This document shows, one piece after another, positions 35,026-44,083 of a stretch of DNA of 64,000 nucleotides (the stretch's first letter is position 1; each line of letters starts with the position of its first letter). The stretch spans positions 1 through 64,000 of the forward strand of contig NZ_JARUKW010000004.1 of the NCBI RefSeq assembly GCF_029688845.1. The letters run 5' to 3'. Under the pieces are notes generated by a model. That model did not search any database and had not been told where the DNA came from. It saw nothing but the letters and a program-made list of their open reading frames with translations. The stretch is from Natronococcus sp. A-GB1. GTDB lineage: Archaea; Halobacteriota; Halobacteria; Halobacteriales; Natrialbaceae. The position numbers were made by a program, and so were the translations under genes.

Positions 35026-36672
35026 ATGCTCGACGGCTGGCTCGACGACGGCGGGCGAATCGCTCGGATCGAGTGGCGACGACACGAGCGCGAGTTCGGA
35101 CGCTCGAGGGGCCGTCGGATCGGGCTGGTCCTGACGTACTGTGCGGTCGCCGTCGTCCTCGGTTCGGGTGCGTGGATCGTGGGCCGCGAGCTGGCTGTAA
35201 CGGAGACGGCACCCACCGCCGTCGGGTCGCTCGCGGCGACGCTCGCGTTCGGCTGGATCGTCGTCCGAAGCGCCTCGCTGACCCACAGACGCTTCGAGGG
35301 GCTGTCTCCCGACGCGTTGCTGACCGCAGTTCCTGTGCGGACCGCCGTCCTCGGGCTGGTATCGTTCGTGTGCGCTCGAGTCGGCGTCGCGATCGCGCTT
35401 CCGACAGTGGGCGTCGCCTCGGGGCTCGCGCTCGGTGCTGGAACACCGGCTCTCGCCCTCTCCACCGCCACCGCGATCGTGGCGCTCACCGTGTTGGCCG
35501 TCGCGGTCGGCGTTACGGGCAGGCTCGCGGGCTCGCTCGTCGGTCGACGGCTGGCCCGGGGCGGCCTGTACCGAGACCTGCTCGTCCTGTTCGGCTGGAT
35601 GCCGCTCGTGGCGCTGTGGTTCCTTCTCCGGGAACTGTCGGTGTCAGCTATTGAGCTGGGAGCGTGGCTCGAGTGGCTGCCGCTGGCGCTGCTGGTCGAT
35701 CTCGCGTTTCTGGGGGCCGGTGGGACTGCCGAGGTCGAACCGCTTCGCGCGCTGGCCGCGGTCGGCGCCGTCGCGGTCGTCGTTCCGGGGTTGCTGGGAC
35801 TGACGACTACCGTCGCCCGGCGTCTCTGGGTGACCGAACCCGTCGGCTCGGCGCGCTCGCCGACCTCGTTTCGCTCGCACTCGCGCTCGCTGGCCGGCGG
35901 CGGCCGACTGGAACGTCTACTAGATGACTTCGTTTCGCAACCGACGCTCACCGTCGCCCGGGAGCGGTTGCTCGCGGAGCGGCGCGCTCCTCGAGGACTG
36001 CTGTCGACGGGGTACGTCCTCCTGTTCGTCGCCCTGGTCGGACTGCCGGTGTTCGGCGCCCTGCTCGGAACCCCCGGCTTCCTGCTAGTGGTGTTCGGCC
36101 TCGGTGCAGCGGCGGGGATCGTCTTCACCGCCGAGGCGATCGGCAGCGCCTACCGCGTCCTCCCGATGCTGCTCACGACGGTCCGAGGACGGCAGTTCGT
36201 CGGGGGGCTGGTCCTCGCCAGTCTCGCTCTCGTCGTTCCGCTCGTCGCCGCCGTGGTCGTCCCGCTCGGGATCGTCAGCGACGCGAGCCTCGTCGAGACG
36301 CTCGGACTCGCGCTCACCGGGGTTGCGCTCTGTGCGTGTACCGCGACGGTCAACGCTGCGGTCGAGCTGGACGTCGACCGCGACGTTCTCGTGGCTGTCC
36401 CCGGCTTCTTCACCGACGGACCGCTGTACTCGGAACCGGGCTGGGGAGCGTTTTCGGGACTGGCGAAAACCATTGTGATCGTTTCGCTCGTCGCGCTCCC
36501 GGCGTTTCTCGGGAACGCCCGGTGGGTCTACGAACGGGTGTCCGCCCTCGGCGTACCGACCCTGGCCGTCCGCCTCGGCGCACTGTGCTGTACGATCGTC
36601 CTCGCGGTCGGCGTCTCGAGGATCGCGTTTCGGGTTGCCGTCGAGCGCTACCGCGACTACCGACTCGAGTAA
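35026..36672 (+). CDS. ABC-2-like exporter membrane protein, system A
   Basis: From the ATG at 35026 the product is about 548 residues with at least ten to twelve membrane segments. A charged start (MLDGWLDDGGRIARIEWRRHEREFGRSRG) precedes the first segment. The segments alternate with short polar loops, as in haloarchaeal ABC-2 permeases. It ends 2 bases before the ATPase gene, so the two form an export or membrane-protein-handling ABC pair. The transported substance is unknown. The convergent pair at 37577-40139 is its paralogue. Confidence 0.82.
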   Translation: MLDGWLDDGGRIARIEWRRHEREFGRSRGRRIGLVLTYCAVAVVLGSGAWIVGRELAVTETAPTAVGSLAATLAFGWIVVRSASLTHRRFEGLSPDALLTAVPVRTAVLGLVSFVCARVGVAIALPTVGVASGLALGAGTPALALSTATAIVALTVLAVAVGVTGRLAGSLVGRRLARGGLYRDLLVLFGWMPLVALWFLLRELSVSAIELGAWLEWLPLALLVDLAFLGAGGTAEVEPLRALAAVGAVAVVVPGLLGLTTTVARRLWVTEPVGSARSPTSFRSHSRSLAGGGRLERLLDDFVSQPTLTVARERLLAERRAPRGLLSTGYVLLFVALVGLPVFGALLGTPGFLLVVFGLGAAAGIVFTAEAIGSAYRVLPMLLTTVRGRQFVGGLVLASLALVVPLVAAVVVPLGIVSDASLVETLGLALTGVALCACTATVNAAVELDVDRDVLVAVPGFFTDGPLYSEPGWGAFSGLAKTIVIVSLVALPAFLGNARWVYERVSALGVPTLAVRLGALCCTIVLAVGVSRIAFRVAVERYRDYRLE

Positions 36673-36674
36673 CT

Positions 36675-37484
36675 ATGACACGGCAATCGAACGATGACCC
36701 CGGCGAGACGAGCGACGAATCCGACGACTCGGGCAACGAGCCGAACGGCGAACCCGCCATCGTCGCGAACGCCCTCACGAAGCGCTACGGCGACACGATC
36801 GCCGTCGACGACCTCACGCTTGAGGTCGAGCCGGGTTCGATCTACGGCTTCCTCGGTCCGAACGGCGCAGGCAAGACGACGACGATCCGACTGCTGACGG
36901 CGCTAACGCTCCCGACGAGCGGCTCCGGAACCGTCGCGGGCGTTCCGATCTCGAATCGAGAGGCACTGGTCGACCGCATCGGGTATCTTCCCGAGTCGCC
37001 GCCGATCGCCGAACAGCTCACGGCCCGCGAGCAACTCGAGTACTACGGCGGCCTCTGCGGGATGGACGCTTCGGCGATCGAAGAACGGCTGGACGAGCTG
37101 CTCGAGCGACTCGAGCTCGCCGCGGACGCCGACGACCGGATCGTCACGTACTCGAAGGGAATGCGCCAGAAGACGGGGCTCATCCAGGCGATCCTCTCCG
37201 ACCCCGACGTGGTCTTTCTGGACGAGCCGACCTCCGGGCTGGACCCGCGGGCCGTGCGCACGGTTCGAGAGCTGCTGACGGAGCTGGCGGCGAACGGGAC
37301 GACCGTCTTCCTCTCGACGCACGTCCTCCCCGTCGTCGAACGGATCGCTACCAACGTCGGGATCTGCTACGAGGGACGGCTCGTCGAGTCGGGGGCGCCC
37401 GAGGAGCTGCTCGAGCGCCTCGAGTCCGGGGCGGACTCGACGCTCGAGGACGTCTTTCTCGAGGTGACGAGCGACGCGAAGTGA
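36675..37484 (+). CDS. ABC-2-type transporter ATP-binding protein, system A
   Basis: The ATG at 36675, 2 bases after the permease stop, opens a 269-residue ATPase. An acidic N-terminal tail of about 30 residues precedes the domain. Walker A GPNGAGKTTT is near residues 61-70, the signature TYSKGMRQK near 156-164, Walker B VVFLDEPTSGLDPR near 178-191, and the switch histidine is in FLSTHVLP. This is the DrrA/CcmA-like branch that works with ABC-2 exporters. It is closely similar to the ATPase at 39312-40139. Confidence 0.9.
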   Translation: MTRQSNDDPGETSDESDDSGNEPNGEPAIVANALTKRYGDTIAVDDLTLEVEPGSIYGFLGPNGAGKTTTIRLLTALTLPTSGSGTVAGVPISNREALVDRIGYLPESPPIAEQLTAREQLEYYGGLCGMDASAIEERLDELLERLELAADADDRIVTYSKGMRQKTGLIQAILSDPDVVFLDEPTSGLDPRAVRTVRELLTELAANGTTVFLSTHVLPVVERIATNVGICYEGRLVESGAPEELLERLESGADSTLEDVFLEVTSDAK

Positions 37485-37576
37485 TCGTGGCCGGGCAACG
37501 AGCGAAAGAGCGGACGACTAGATGCAGCTGTTCGATCGTGTTTCGTGTCGCGACGCTGGGTGGTGATCGTGTGCTG

Positions 37577-39319
37577 TCAGTGCAGTTCGTGACCCTCGAA
37601 CCGTCGTACTGCGCCACGATAGGCGACCAAAGCGACCAGTAGCCCACCGGAAACCAGCAGCATGGAGAATCCACTCCGGAAGGCGCTAAGCGGGAGTCCC
37701 TGAATCGTTTCGCCAGCGTCAATCAGTGACGATGCGAGAGTAGTGAGCACTCCGCCGTCGGCGACCAGCCCGAGAACGACTCCCGGAACGTAACCGATCC
37801 CGGAGAGCGCCGTCCTCACCAACTCCGGTGTGGCTACCAGTCCAACCAGCGCCGCGCCGGGAAGCCACACCAGTACAACGTGAAGCGTGCCCGCGAGCAG
37901 CCGGGGTGGTCGTACTCCGTCGCTATTGCCGATTCGGATGGCACTATAGCGCGGAAGCCACATCCCGATCAAGGGTGCAAGTGCGGCCCCAACGACGGTA
38001 AGCAAGCATCCGATCAACGTCAGTGCTATCGCCGACGGAAGTCCGTATCCACCCACGAGTGCCGCCACGAGCGTGACGACGGCGACGACAGGTGCGAACA
38101 GCAGACTCGGAACCAGCTGCCCACGGACGAACGCTCGACTCGAGACGGCAGTCAGGGTCGCCGGCAGGACGGCTCCCTCATCACCGAGCGGGTTGAGACC
38201 GAACGCCGCACCGGCAACCCACCCCAGCAGTACGGCGCTGGCTGGTCCCAGTATCGCGAGTGGGCTGATCCCCTGTAGCACCACGTTCAGTAGCGCTGCG
38301 CCGCCACCGAACACTGGAATCAGCAACACGTTCAACCGCTGGGGTTCTCGCCGAGTCCGCAAAAGGGACCACTCGGCAGTATGCCGGGTCGGACCGGTGA
38401 TGAACGGGATACCGAGAGGACTGATGGCCCGCTCGAGGGCACGCTGGTCGTCCACTATGCGAGTGGGGGAAGCAGCGTCGGTATCCGAAACGGTGATCGG
38501 CTCGTCGAACCAGAACGAGGCGGAGATACGCTCGGCCAGCCAGCTCCCACCGACGAGGAGCACGCCAACCGTAACCACCCCACCGAGAGCGTGTGTCGAC
38601 GACCAGCCGATAGGTGTGCCGATCACCAGCAGATCCGCGACCCATCCAGTCGGGATCACCCCGAGCGTCGCCTGACTGATCGAAAACGGTAGCTGGGGCG
38701 TCTGGAACAGGAAGTAGATCCCGAAGAACAGCATCACGACCGTCCCACCCAACACGCCCTTGTGGCGAGCGACGAACGGGACGGTGGCCACGAGCCATGC
38801 AGCACTGTACCCCAGCACGCGCCCGGTCGTGACCGCGCTGGCGACGTAGAGACCACCCACCAGTGGGACGGCCAGCAGAAGCACTGGTGAGCCGAAGGTG
38901 TACACTCCGATACTGGCGATGAGGAGGCCGAGCGGGAGCGCATACGTCATCGTCCGCAGGGTCTCGGCGATAATGCCTCCAACGACGGCGGTTCTGGGTG
39001 AAACCGTCGTCAGCACGAACGCGTCGGCGACCGGTTTGCTGTGGCCTGCCGTCGTTCGCTGTGCGAGCATGAACACCGCGAACACCCAGAGCATGGCGAA
39101 CGTGCCTCTGACGACCTGGTTCATCGAGAACCCCGGGTCCGTTCCACGGAGTTCTGGCGCGGCCACGACGGCGAGTGCCCCGATGACGAGCGTCGGGAAC
39201 GCCACACCGGCAGCCATCAAGAGTAGCCGACCGGTATCGTCCCGAATCGCCCGGACAGAACGCCGGTAGTCGAACCAGCCCATCCGAACGGCATGTCCGA
39301 GCCAGCCCGATTCAGCCAT
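37577..39319 (-). CDS. ABC-2-like exporter membrane protein, system B
   Basis: From the ATG at 39319 the product has 580 residues with about twelve membrane segments, starting MAESGWLGHAVRMGWFDYRRSVRAIRDD. The start overlaps the upstream ATPase by 8 bases, tying the two together. An open frame continues 186 bases upstream inside the ATPase gene, but that is a shadow. It is a distant paralogue of the system-A permease. Codon use is somewhat less GC-biased than in system A, possibly reflecting separate acquisition. Confidence 0.82.
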   Translation of the reverse strand: MAESGWLGHAVRMGWFDYRRSVRAIRDDTGRLLLMAAGVAFPTLVIGALAVVAAPELRGTDPGFSMNQVVRGTFAMLWVFAVFMLAQRTTAGHSKPVADAFVLTTVSPRTAVVGGIIAETLRTMTYALPLGLLIASIGVYTFGSPVLLLAVPLVGGLYVASAVTTGRVLGYSAAWLVATVPFVARHKGVLGGTVVMLFFGIYFLFQTPQLPFSISQATLGVIPTGWVADLLVIGTPIGWSSTHALGGVVTVGVLLVGGSWLAERISASFWFDEPITVSDTDAASPTRIVDDQRALERAISPLGIPFITGPTRHTAEWSLLRTRREPQRLNVLLIPVFGGGAALLNVVLQGISPLAILGPASAVLLGWVAGAAFGLNPLGDEGAVLPATLTAVSSRAFVRGQLVPSLLFAPVVAVVTLVAALVGGYGLPSAIALTLIGCLLTVVGAALAPLIGMWLPRYSAIRIGNSDGVRPPRLLAGTLHVVLVWLPGAALVGLVATPELVRTALSGIGYVPGVVLGLVADGGVLTTLASSLIDAGETIQGLPLSAFRSGFSMLLVSGGLLVALVAYRGAVRRFEGHELH

Positions 39320-40139
39320 CGGTGTTCTCCTCGGCGACGCTCTGGGTGGCACTGTCGGCGGGGCTGGTCTCATCCTCGGTCTCGTCTCCGATACTGCGTT
39401 CGTCGGTCGTAAGCTCGAGGAACGCATCCTCCAGCGAGCGCGTCTCTCCGGTCTCTGCACGGTGTTCGAGAGCAGCGGGCGCCCCTTCTGCGACCAGCTC
39501 TCCATCGTAGAGGATTCCGACCGTGTCGGCGATCTCCTCGACGACGGGGAGGACGTGCGTCGAGAGGAAGACGGTCGTCCCCGCGTCGGCGAGATCCGTA
39601 ATCATCTCTCGGAGCGTCCGCGCAGCGCGTGGGTCCAGTCCGGACGTGGGTTCGTCGAGGAAAACGACGGTGGGTTCGTGGAGAACGGCCTGAATATAGG
39701 CGGTTTTCTGTCGCATTCCCTTCGAATACTCCCCGATCCGTGTGTCGGCATCTGCTGTGAGATCCAGTTCGTCGAGAAGCGTCTCGATTCGATCGCGTGT
39801 CGCTTCGGCAGGGAGATCACGGAGGCCAGCAGCGTATTCGAGCTGTTCGTACGCCGTCGCCTGGTCGTACAGTGGTGGTTCTTCGGGCAAGTATCCGATC
39901 TGTGTCCGAAGGTTGTCCCGATCCGTGATCGAGACGCCAGCGACGGAACCGGTTCCCCTGGTCGGTCGTGTCAGTCCAGTCAACAGCCGCATCGTCGTCG
40001 TCTTTCCCGCACCGTTTGGGCCGAGAAATCCGTAGACTGTTCCACTCGGAATCGCGAGATGTAAATCGGCAACAGCGGTCGTGTCTCCATATCGTTTTGT
40101 TAATCCTTCAGCGAAGATAGCAGACCGATCAGTCATCAA
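39312..40139 (-). CDS. ABC-2-type transporter ATP-binding protein, system B
   Basis: This 275-residue ATPase has Walker A GPNGAGKTTT near residues 38-47, signature EYSKGMRQK near 134-142, Walker B VVFLDEPTSGLDPR and FLSTHVLP, matching its counterpart at 36675-37484 throughout (KRYGDT, GTVYGFLGPNG, IGYLPEEPP). It differs by having an acidic C-terminal tail. The two ABC pairs converge, with stops 93 bases apart. A short lower-GC stretch precedes this gene (40140-40200). Confidence 0.9.
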   Translation of the reverse strand: MMTDRSAIFAEGLTKRYGDTTAVADLHLAIPSGTVYGFLGPNGAGKTTTMRLLTGLTRPTRGTGSVAGVSITDRDNLRTQIGYLPEEPPLYDQATAYEQLEYAAGLRDLPAEATRDRIETLLDELDLTADADTRIGEYSKGMRQKTAYIQAVLHEPTVVFLDEPTSGLDPRAARTLREMITDLADAGTTVFLSTHVLPVVEEIADTVGILYDGELVAEGAPAALEHRAETGETRSLEDAFLELTTDERSIGDETEDETSPADSATQSVAEENTDG

Positions 40140-40315
40140 TTAGTGTCTCTATACACACATCATAATTCTTGTCATCACGATATGTATTATAGCCGTCACG
40201 ATGGCGTAGGATCCAGTTTCGCGTTTTACTGCGGCTGACCGCTACGTCCCCGGCGAGACTGCGTTTCCGTTCTGGATCTCACTGCACGGACCGAAAACGG
40301 ACGCTCTCTCGCCAG

Positions 40316-40999
40316 TTATCGACTCCCGCGAACGCGCTCGAGTACCGACAGCGTCCCGTCGGCGTGAGCCTCCTCGAGCACCTCGTCTGCCGCCTCGGTC
40401 GCGGCCGTGTCGGCGTTGGCCACTGCGAAGCTCCGGCCGACGGCCTCGAACGTCGAGACGTCGTTGATCGAGTCGCCGACGGCGACGGCCGCCTCGAGGT
40501 CGAAGCCGACGTGGTCGGCGATGGTCTCGACGCCGTCGCCCTTGTTCGGATTCGTGTCCTTGACGTGGTAGGCGTAGCCGGTGTCGACGACCTCGAGGCC
40601 GTACTCGGCGGCGATCTCCCGGAGCGGTTCGATCGGTTGCTCGAGGTTGATCGCGACCTCGGTCTCGCGCCAGCGGTTGACGGTGTCCTCCTCGCCCCAC
40701 CCCAGCTCGTAGCCCGCGACCCGATACCGTTCGGCGACCGCCTGAGCGGCCTCCCGGTCGGCGGTGAAGAAGACGTCGTCGCCGGTGTAGACGACGCCGC
40801 CGTTCTCGGCGACGACGAGTTCGGGGACGCCGACGAAGTGACAGAGTGCGACGGGGTAGGGGAAGGCCTTCCCGGTGGCGATCACGACCGGGGCCTCCCA
40901 GTCGCGAATCGGGTCGAAGACGCGCGGGTCGATCCCCCACCGGTCGGGGCGGGTCAGGGTACCGTCGATATCGAGAACCAGCGGCGGGTCGGCGGTCAT
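40316..40999 (-). CDS. Phosphoglycolate phosphatase, archaeal HAD type
   Basis: This 227-residue HAD phosphatase hydrolyses 2-phosphoglycolate or a related sugar phosphate. The nucleophile D10 and acid D12 are in VLDIDGTLT, motif III lysine is in NPNKGDGVETIADHVG, and motif IV is GDSINDVSTFEAVG. The C2-type cap between motifs I and III identifies the archaeal PGPase/SPP-like group. It is monocistronic with a gap of about 115 bases before the glycerol locus genes. Confidence 0.9.
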   Translation of the reverse strand: MTADPPLVLDIDGTLTRPDRWGIDPRVFDPIRDWEAPVVIATGKAFPYPVALCHFVGVPELVVAENGGVVYTGDDVFFTADREAAQAVAERYRVAGYELGWGEEDTVNRWRETEVAINLEQPIEPLREIAAEYGLEVVDTGYAYHVKDTNPNKGDGVETIADHVGFDLEAAVAVGDSINDVSTFEAVGRSFAVANADTAATEAADEVLEEAHADGTLSVLERVRGSR

Positions 41000-41114
41000 G
41001 ACGGGACGTCGGGCCGCGGTCGCCTAAAGCGAACGGATCCGGACGAACGCGAGTAGGGTCGCTCGAGAGCGCGTCGAACGCGGCGATAAAACCGAAGGAA
41101 GGGTCAGCGAGCGA

Positions 41115-42233
41115 TCAGAGCCACGGGACCCAGACCGTCGTCGGGAAGACCCCCAGGACGTACAGGAGTGCAACGAGGAAGGTCCCGAAGACGATCGCCG
41201 CGGCGGGCGGGTCGACGTGGGTGTCGCCGTGAGCGAAGAACACCCGCTGGAAGAGCTCGCCGAACAGCGCGGCGATCACGCCGATGACGAGCCCGACGAT
41301 CAGGGCGACCTCGGTCCCGGTTCCCGCGAGCAACGCGCCGCTGTCGTAGGTGACTGGGGCGCCCTCCGCGATGCCGCCGTCGGCGGGGACGTACACCGCC
41401 AGCGCGGCGGTCGCTGCCGGCAGCGTGATGTGGTGGGTCACCGGGATCTTCTCGACGCCGCAGTTGAGGAAGACCAGCGACGCCGCGCTGATCCCGAACC
41501 CGAGGAACGCGCTGCCGGTCACGATCCCGACGTAGGCGCCGAGGATCCCGGCCGCGAGCCCGAGCATCGCGACGTGATCCCACTTGTACTGGTGAGGGAG
41601 CCACGGCTCGACCTTCAGGCGCTCCTTCTGTGGCGCCGCGGCGGCCGTCGGCTTCCCCTCCGCGCGGTCGGTCGCCTCGCCGCCGTCGGTCGCGGAGTCG
41701 CCGATGACGCGCATCTCCTCGCGCTCGAAGGGACCCATGTCGAGGATGTTCGCACCCCGGACCTTGCCGATGATGCTGTAGCCCAGAATCAGCCGGTGGG
41801 CAAAGGCCGAGAGGACGACCCCCATCGCAATGGGGTCGTAGGGCATGCCGAGTTCTGCCGAGAGCGTAACGAGCCAGTAGCCGAGGATACCGAACGCGCC
41901 GCCGACCGCCAGCACGTCGGGTTTCGTCCCAAGCGCGTAGGCGATATTCTTGGCCTCGTGGTAGTCGAAACCGGTGTCCATATACCCCCGCCGGGCGGCG
42001 TACGCCGTTGCCGCCACCCCACCGGCGAAGCTAATCGCCGGCGAGAACGGTGGGCCGAACGCGACCTGATCGGTGATCGCGGCCGCCTCGGGATCGACGA
42101 GCGTCGCGGCCTCCCCCGCGATCACCATGAAGCCCGTGAAAATAAACGCCGGCAGCGGGCCGAGCGCGGCGCCGAAAGCGCCCCCGCCGAACGCGGCGAT
42201 GATCTCGGCGAGATCGAGAAGCGCGTCAAGCAT
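41115..42233 (-). CDS. GlpX-like membrane protein of the haloarchaeal glycerol locus
   Basis: The 372-residue product has about nine hydrophobic segments. It begins MLDALLDLAEIIAAFGGGAFGAALGP and has a soluble loop with EMRVIGDSATDGGEATDRAEGKP. It starts 2 bases after glpK ends, so it is cotranscribed with glycerol kinase. In Haloferax volcanii a similarly placed membrane protein, called glpX there, follows glpK and has been proposed to take part in glycerol uptake; it is unrelated to bacterial GlpX phosphatase. Here no ptsH-like gene follows. Role as glycerol or related polyol channel is inference. Confidence 0.75.
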   Translation of the reverse strand: MLDALLDLAEIIAAFGGGAFGAALGPLPAFIFTGFMVIAGEAATLVDPEAAAITDQVAFGPPFSPAISFAGGVAATAYAARRGYMDTGFDYHEAKNIAYALGTKPDVLAVGGAFGILGYWLVTLSAELGMPYDPIAMGVVLSAFAHRLILGYSIIGKVRGANILDMGPFEREEMRVIGDSATDGGEATDRAEGKPTAAAAPQKERLKVEPWLPHQYKWDHVAMLGLAAGILGAYVGIVTGSAFLGFGISAASLVFLNCGVEKIPVTHHITLPAATAALAVYVPADGGIAEGAPVTYDSGALLAGTGTEVALIVGLVIGVIAALFGELFQRVFFAHGDTHVDPPAAAIVFGTFLVALLYVLGVFPTTVWVPWL

Positions 42234-42235
42234 GC

Positions 42236-43774
42236 TCAGTCACCGTCCCGGGCCCAGTCCCGCGCTCTATCGAGCGCGTCGCTCCAACGGTCGTACTTCC
42301 GGTTGGCCTCCTCACGGTCCATCTGCGAGTCGAACTCGCGGTCGATCTGCCAGTTGTCGCGCAGCCCTTCGATGTCCTCCCAGTACCCGACGGCCAGGCC
42401 GGCGGCGTAGGCCGAACCCAGCGCCGTCGTCTCGTCGACCTGCGGGCGGACGATCTTCGAGCCGATGATATCGGACTGGAGCTGACAGAGGTAGTTGTTC
42501 TTGACCGCGCCGCCGTCGACCCGGAGGCTCGTCATCTCGATGCCCGAGTCGGCCTCCATCGCCTCGGCGACGTCGCGGGTCTGGTAGGCGATCGACTCGA
42601 GGGTCGCCCGGACGACGTGCTCCCTGCGGGTACCCCGCGTCATCCCGACGATGGTGCCGCGAGCGCGCTGGTCCCAGTGCGGTGCACCGAGGCCGGTGAA
42701 GGCGGGCACGACGTAGACGCCGTCGGTCGAGTCGACGCTGCGGGCGAGTTCGGCGGTCTGGGCCGGGTTGTCAATCAGCGTGAGGTCCTCGAGCCACTCG
42801 ATGGCCGCCCCGGTGACGAAGATCGCTCCCTCGAGGGCGTACTGGACCGATTCGCCGGAGCGCTGGAAGCCGATCGTCGTCAGCAGTCCGTGGTCGCTCT
42901 CGACGGCCTCGTCGCCGGTGTTCATCAGGAAGAACGAGCCCGTTCCGTAGGTGTTCTTGGCCTCGCCGGCGTCGAAACAGGTCTGGCCGAACAGCGCGGC
43001 CTGCTGGTCACCCAGTGCCCCGGCGACGGGAATCTCTGCCTCGAGGAACCCCTCGGGATCGGTCGAGCCGTAGGTCGCATCGTCGCTCGAGGGGCGGACC
43101 TCCGGAAGCATCGCCTCCGGAATGTCGAACTCCTCGAGGAGCTCGTCGTCCCACTCGAGGTCGTGGATGTTGTACAGCATCGTCCGCGAGGCGTTGGTGA
43201 CCTCGGTAATGTGTTCGCCGGTGAGGTTGTAGATCAGCCAGCTGTCGATCGTCCCGAACAGGACGTCGCCCTCGGCCGCCCGGTCCTGGATGTCCGCGGG
43301 ACGGGCCCGCTCCATCTTGATCGGGTCGGCGTTCTCGAGGAGCCACTCGGCTTTCGTCGCCGAAAAGTAGGCGTCGGCCTCGAGTCCGGTCTTCTTGCGG
43401 ACGGTGTCGACGAGACCGTCCTCCTCGAGCTGTTCGACGCGGTCGGTCGTCCGCCGGTCCTGCCAGACGATCGCGTTGTGGACCGGCCGCCCCGATTCGG
43501 CGTCCCACAACAGCGTCGTCTCGCGCTGGTTCGTGACGCCGATAGCCTCGAGCTGGTCGGGGCTGATCCCTGCCTTGCCGAGCGCCGTCGTCACCACGCT
43601 CTTCGTGTTCTCCCAGATCTCCATCGGGTCGTGTTCGACCCATCCCGGCTCCGGATAGATCTGTTCGTGTTTCTCGTAGGCGTTGGCGACGACCTGCCCG
43701 CCGTGGTCGAACACCATAAACCGCGTTCCGGTCGTCCCCTGATCAACCGCGCCGACGTACGTCTGTGCTGTCAT
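42236..43774 (-). CDS. glpK: Glycerol kinase
   Basis: This 512-residue FGGY-family kinase phosphorylates glycerol to sn-glycerol 3-phosphate with ATP. GAVDQGTTGTRFMVF at 8-22 forms the phosphate loop, GVTNQRETTLLWD and the ATP-site GALGDQQAALFGQ are conserved, and GVYVVPAFTGLGAPHWD lies near the glycerol site. The length is normal. The promoter region shared with the divergent glpA gene holds a large dyad. Glycerol from Dunaliella is a major carbon source for haloarchaea. Confidence 0.95.
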   Translation of the reverse strand: MTAQTYVGAVDQGTTGTRFMVFDHGGQVVANAYEKHEQIYPEPGWVEHDPMEIWENTKSVVTTALGKAGISPDQLEAIGVTNQRETTLLWDAESGRPVHNAIVWQDRRTTDRVEQLEEDGLVDTVRKKTGLEADAYFSATKAEWLLENADPIKMERARPADIQDRAAEGDVLFGTIDSWLIYNLTGEHITEVTNASRTMLYNIHDLEWDDELLEEFDIPEAMLPEVRPSSDDATYGSTDPEGFLEAEIPVAGALGDQQAALFGQTCFDAGEAKNTYGTGSFFLMNTGDEAVESDHGLLTTIGFQRSGESVQYALEGAIFVTGAAIEWLEDLTLIDNPAQTAELARSVDSTDGVYVVPAFTGLGAPHWDQRARGTIVGMTRGTRREHVVRATLESIAYQTRDVAEAMEADSGIEMTSLRVDGGAVKNNYLCQLQSDIIGSKIVRPQVDETTALGSAYAAGLAVGYWEDIEGLRDNWQIDREFDSQMDREEANRKYDRWSDALDRARDWARDGD

Positions 43775-44083
43775 TCGTGGTCACCCCGGATCGTCCCGAG
43801 CGATGTCTTTACTGACGATCGCATCCTACTGGTAAACATTTCCTACGATCATTATAAACGTTACCGAAATAGTAGGATCGCTGTTACTAGGGAGGATGCG
43901 GATCGTGTTCGAACCGGTCGAAATATTTCGCTTTAGGTGCCCGAGCGTCGATCGTCCGGGAGATATTATTCGAAAAGCGAGAGTGTTCCGTTCCGAAGTC
44001 ATCAGCCGGCTAGCCGAACGTTACTGGCGGTTCTCTCCCGTCGATAAAATAAAGACGGACGAAAGCGATGTACGGACGAAGGG
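43775..44083. promoter_or_regulatory. Divergent promoter region of glpK and glpABC with a dyad
   Basis: This 309-base gap separates the two halves of the glycerol locus. ATCCTACT (43823-43830) and GGTAA (43831-43835) recur inverted as TTACC (43861-43865) and AGTAGGAT (43871-43878) around an AT-rich centre with TTTATAAT on the minus strand, a likely TATA box for glpK. On the plus strand ATAAAATAAA at 44044-44053 is suitably placed for the glpA transcript. The dyad is a candidate operator for a shared glycerol regulator. Confidence 0.5.
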
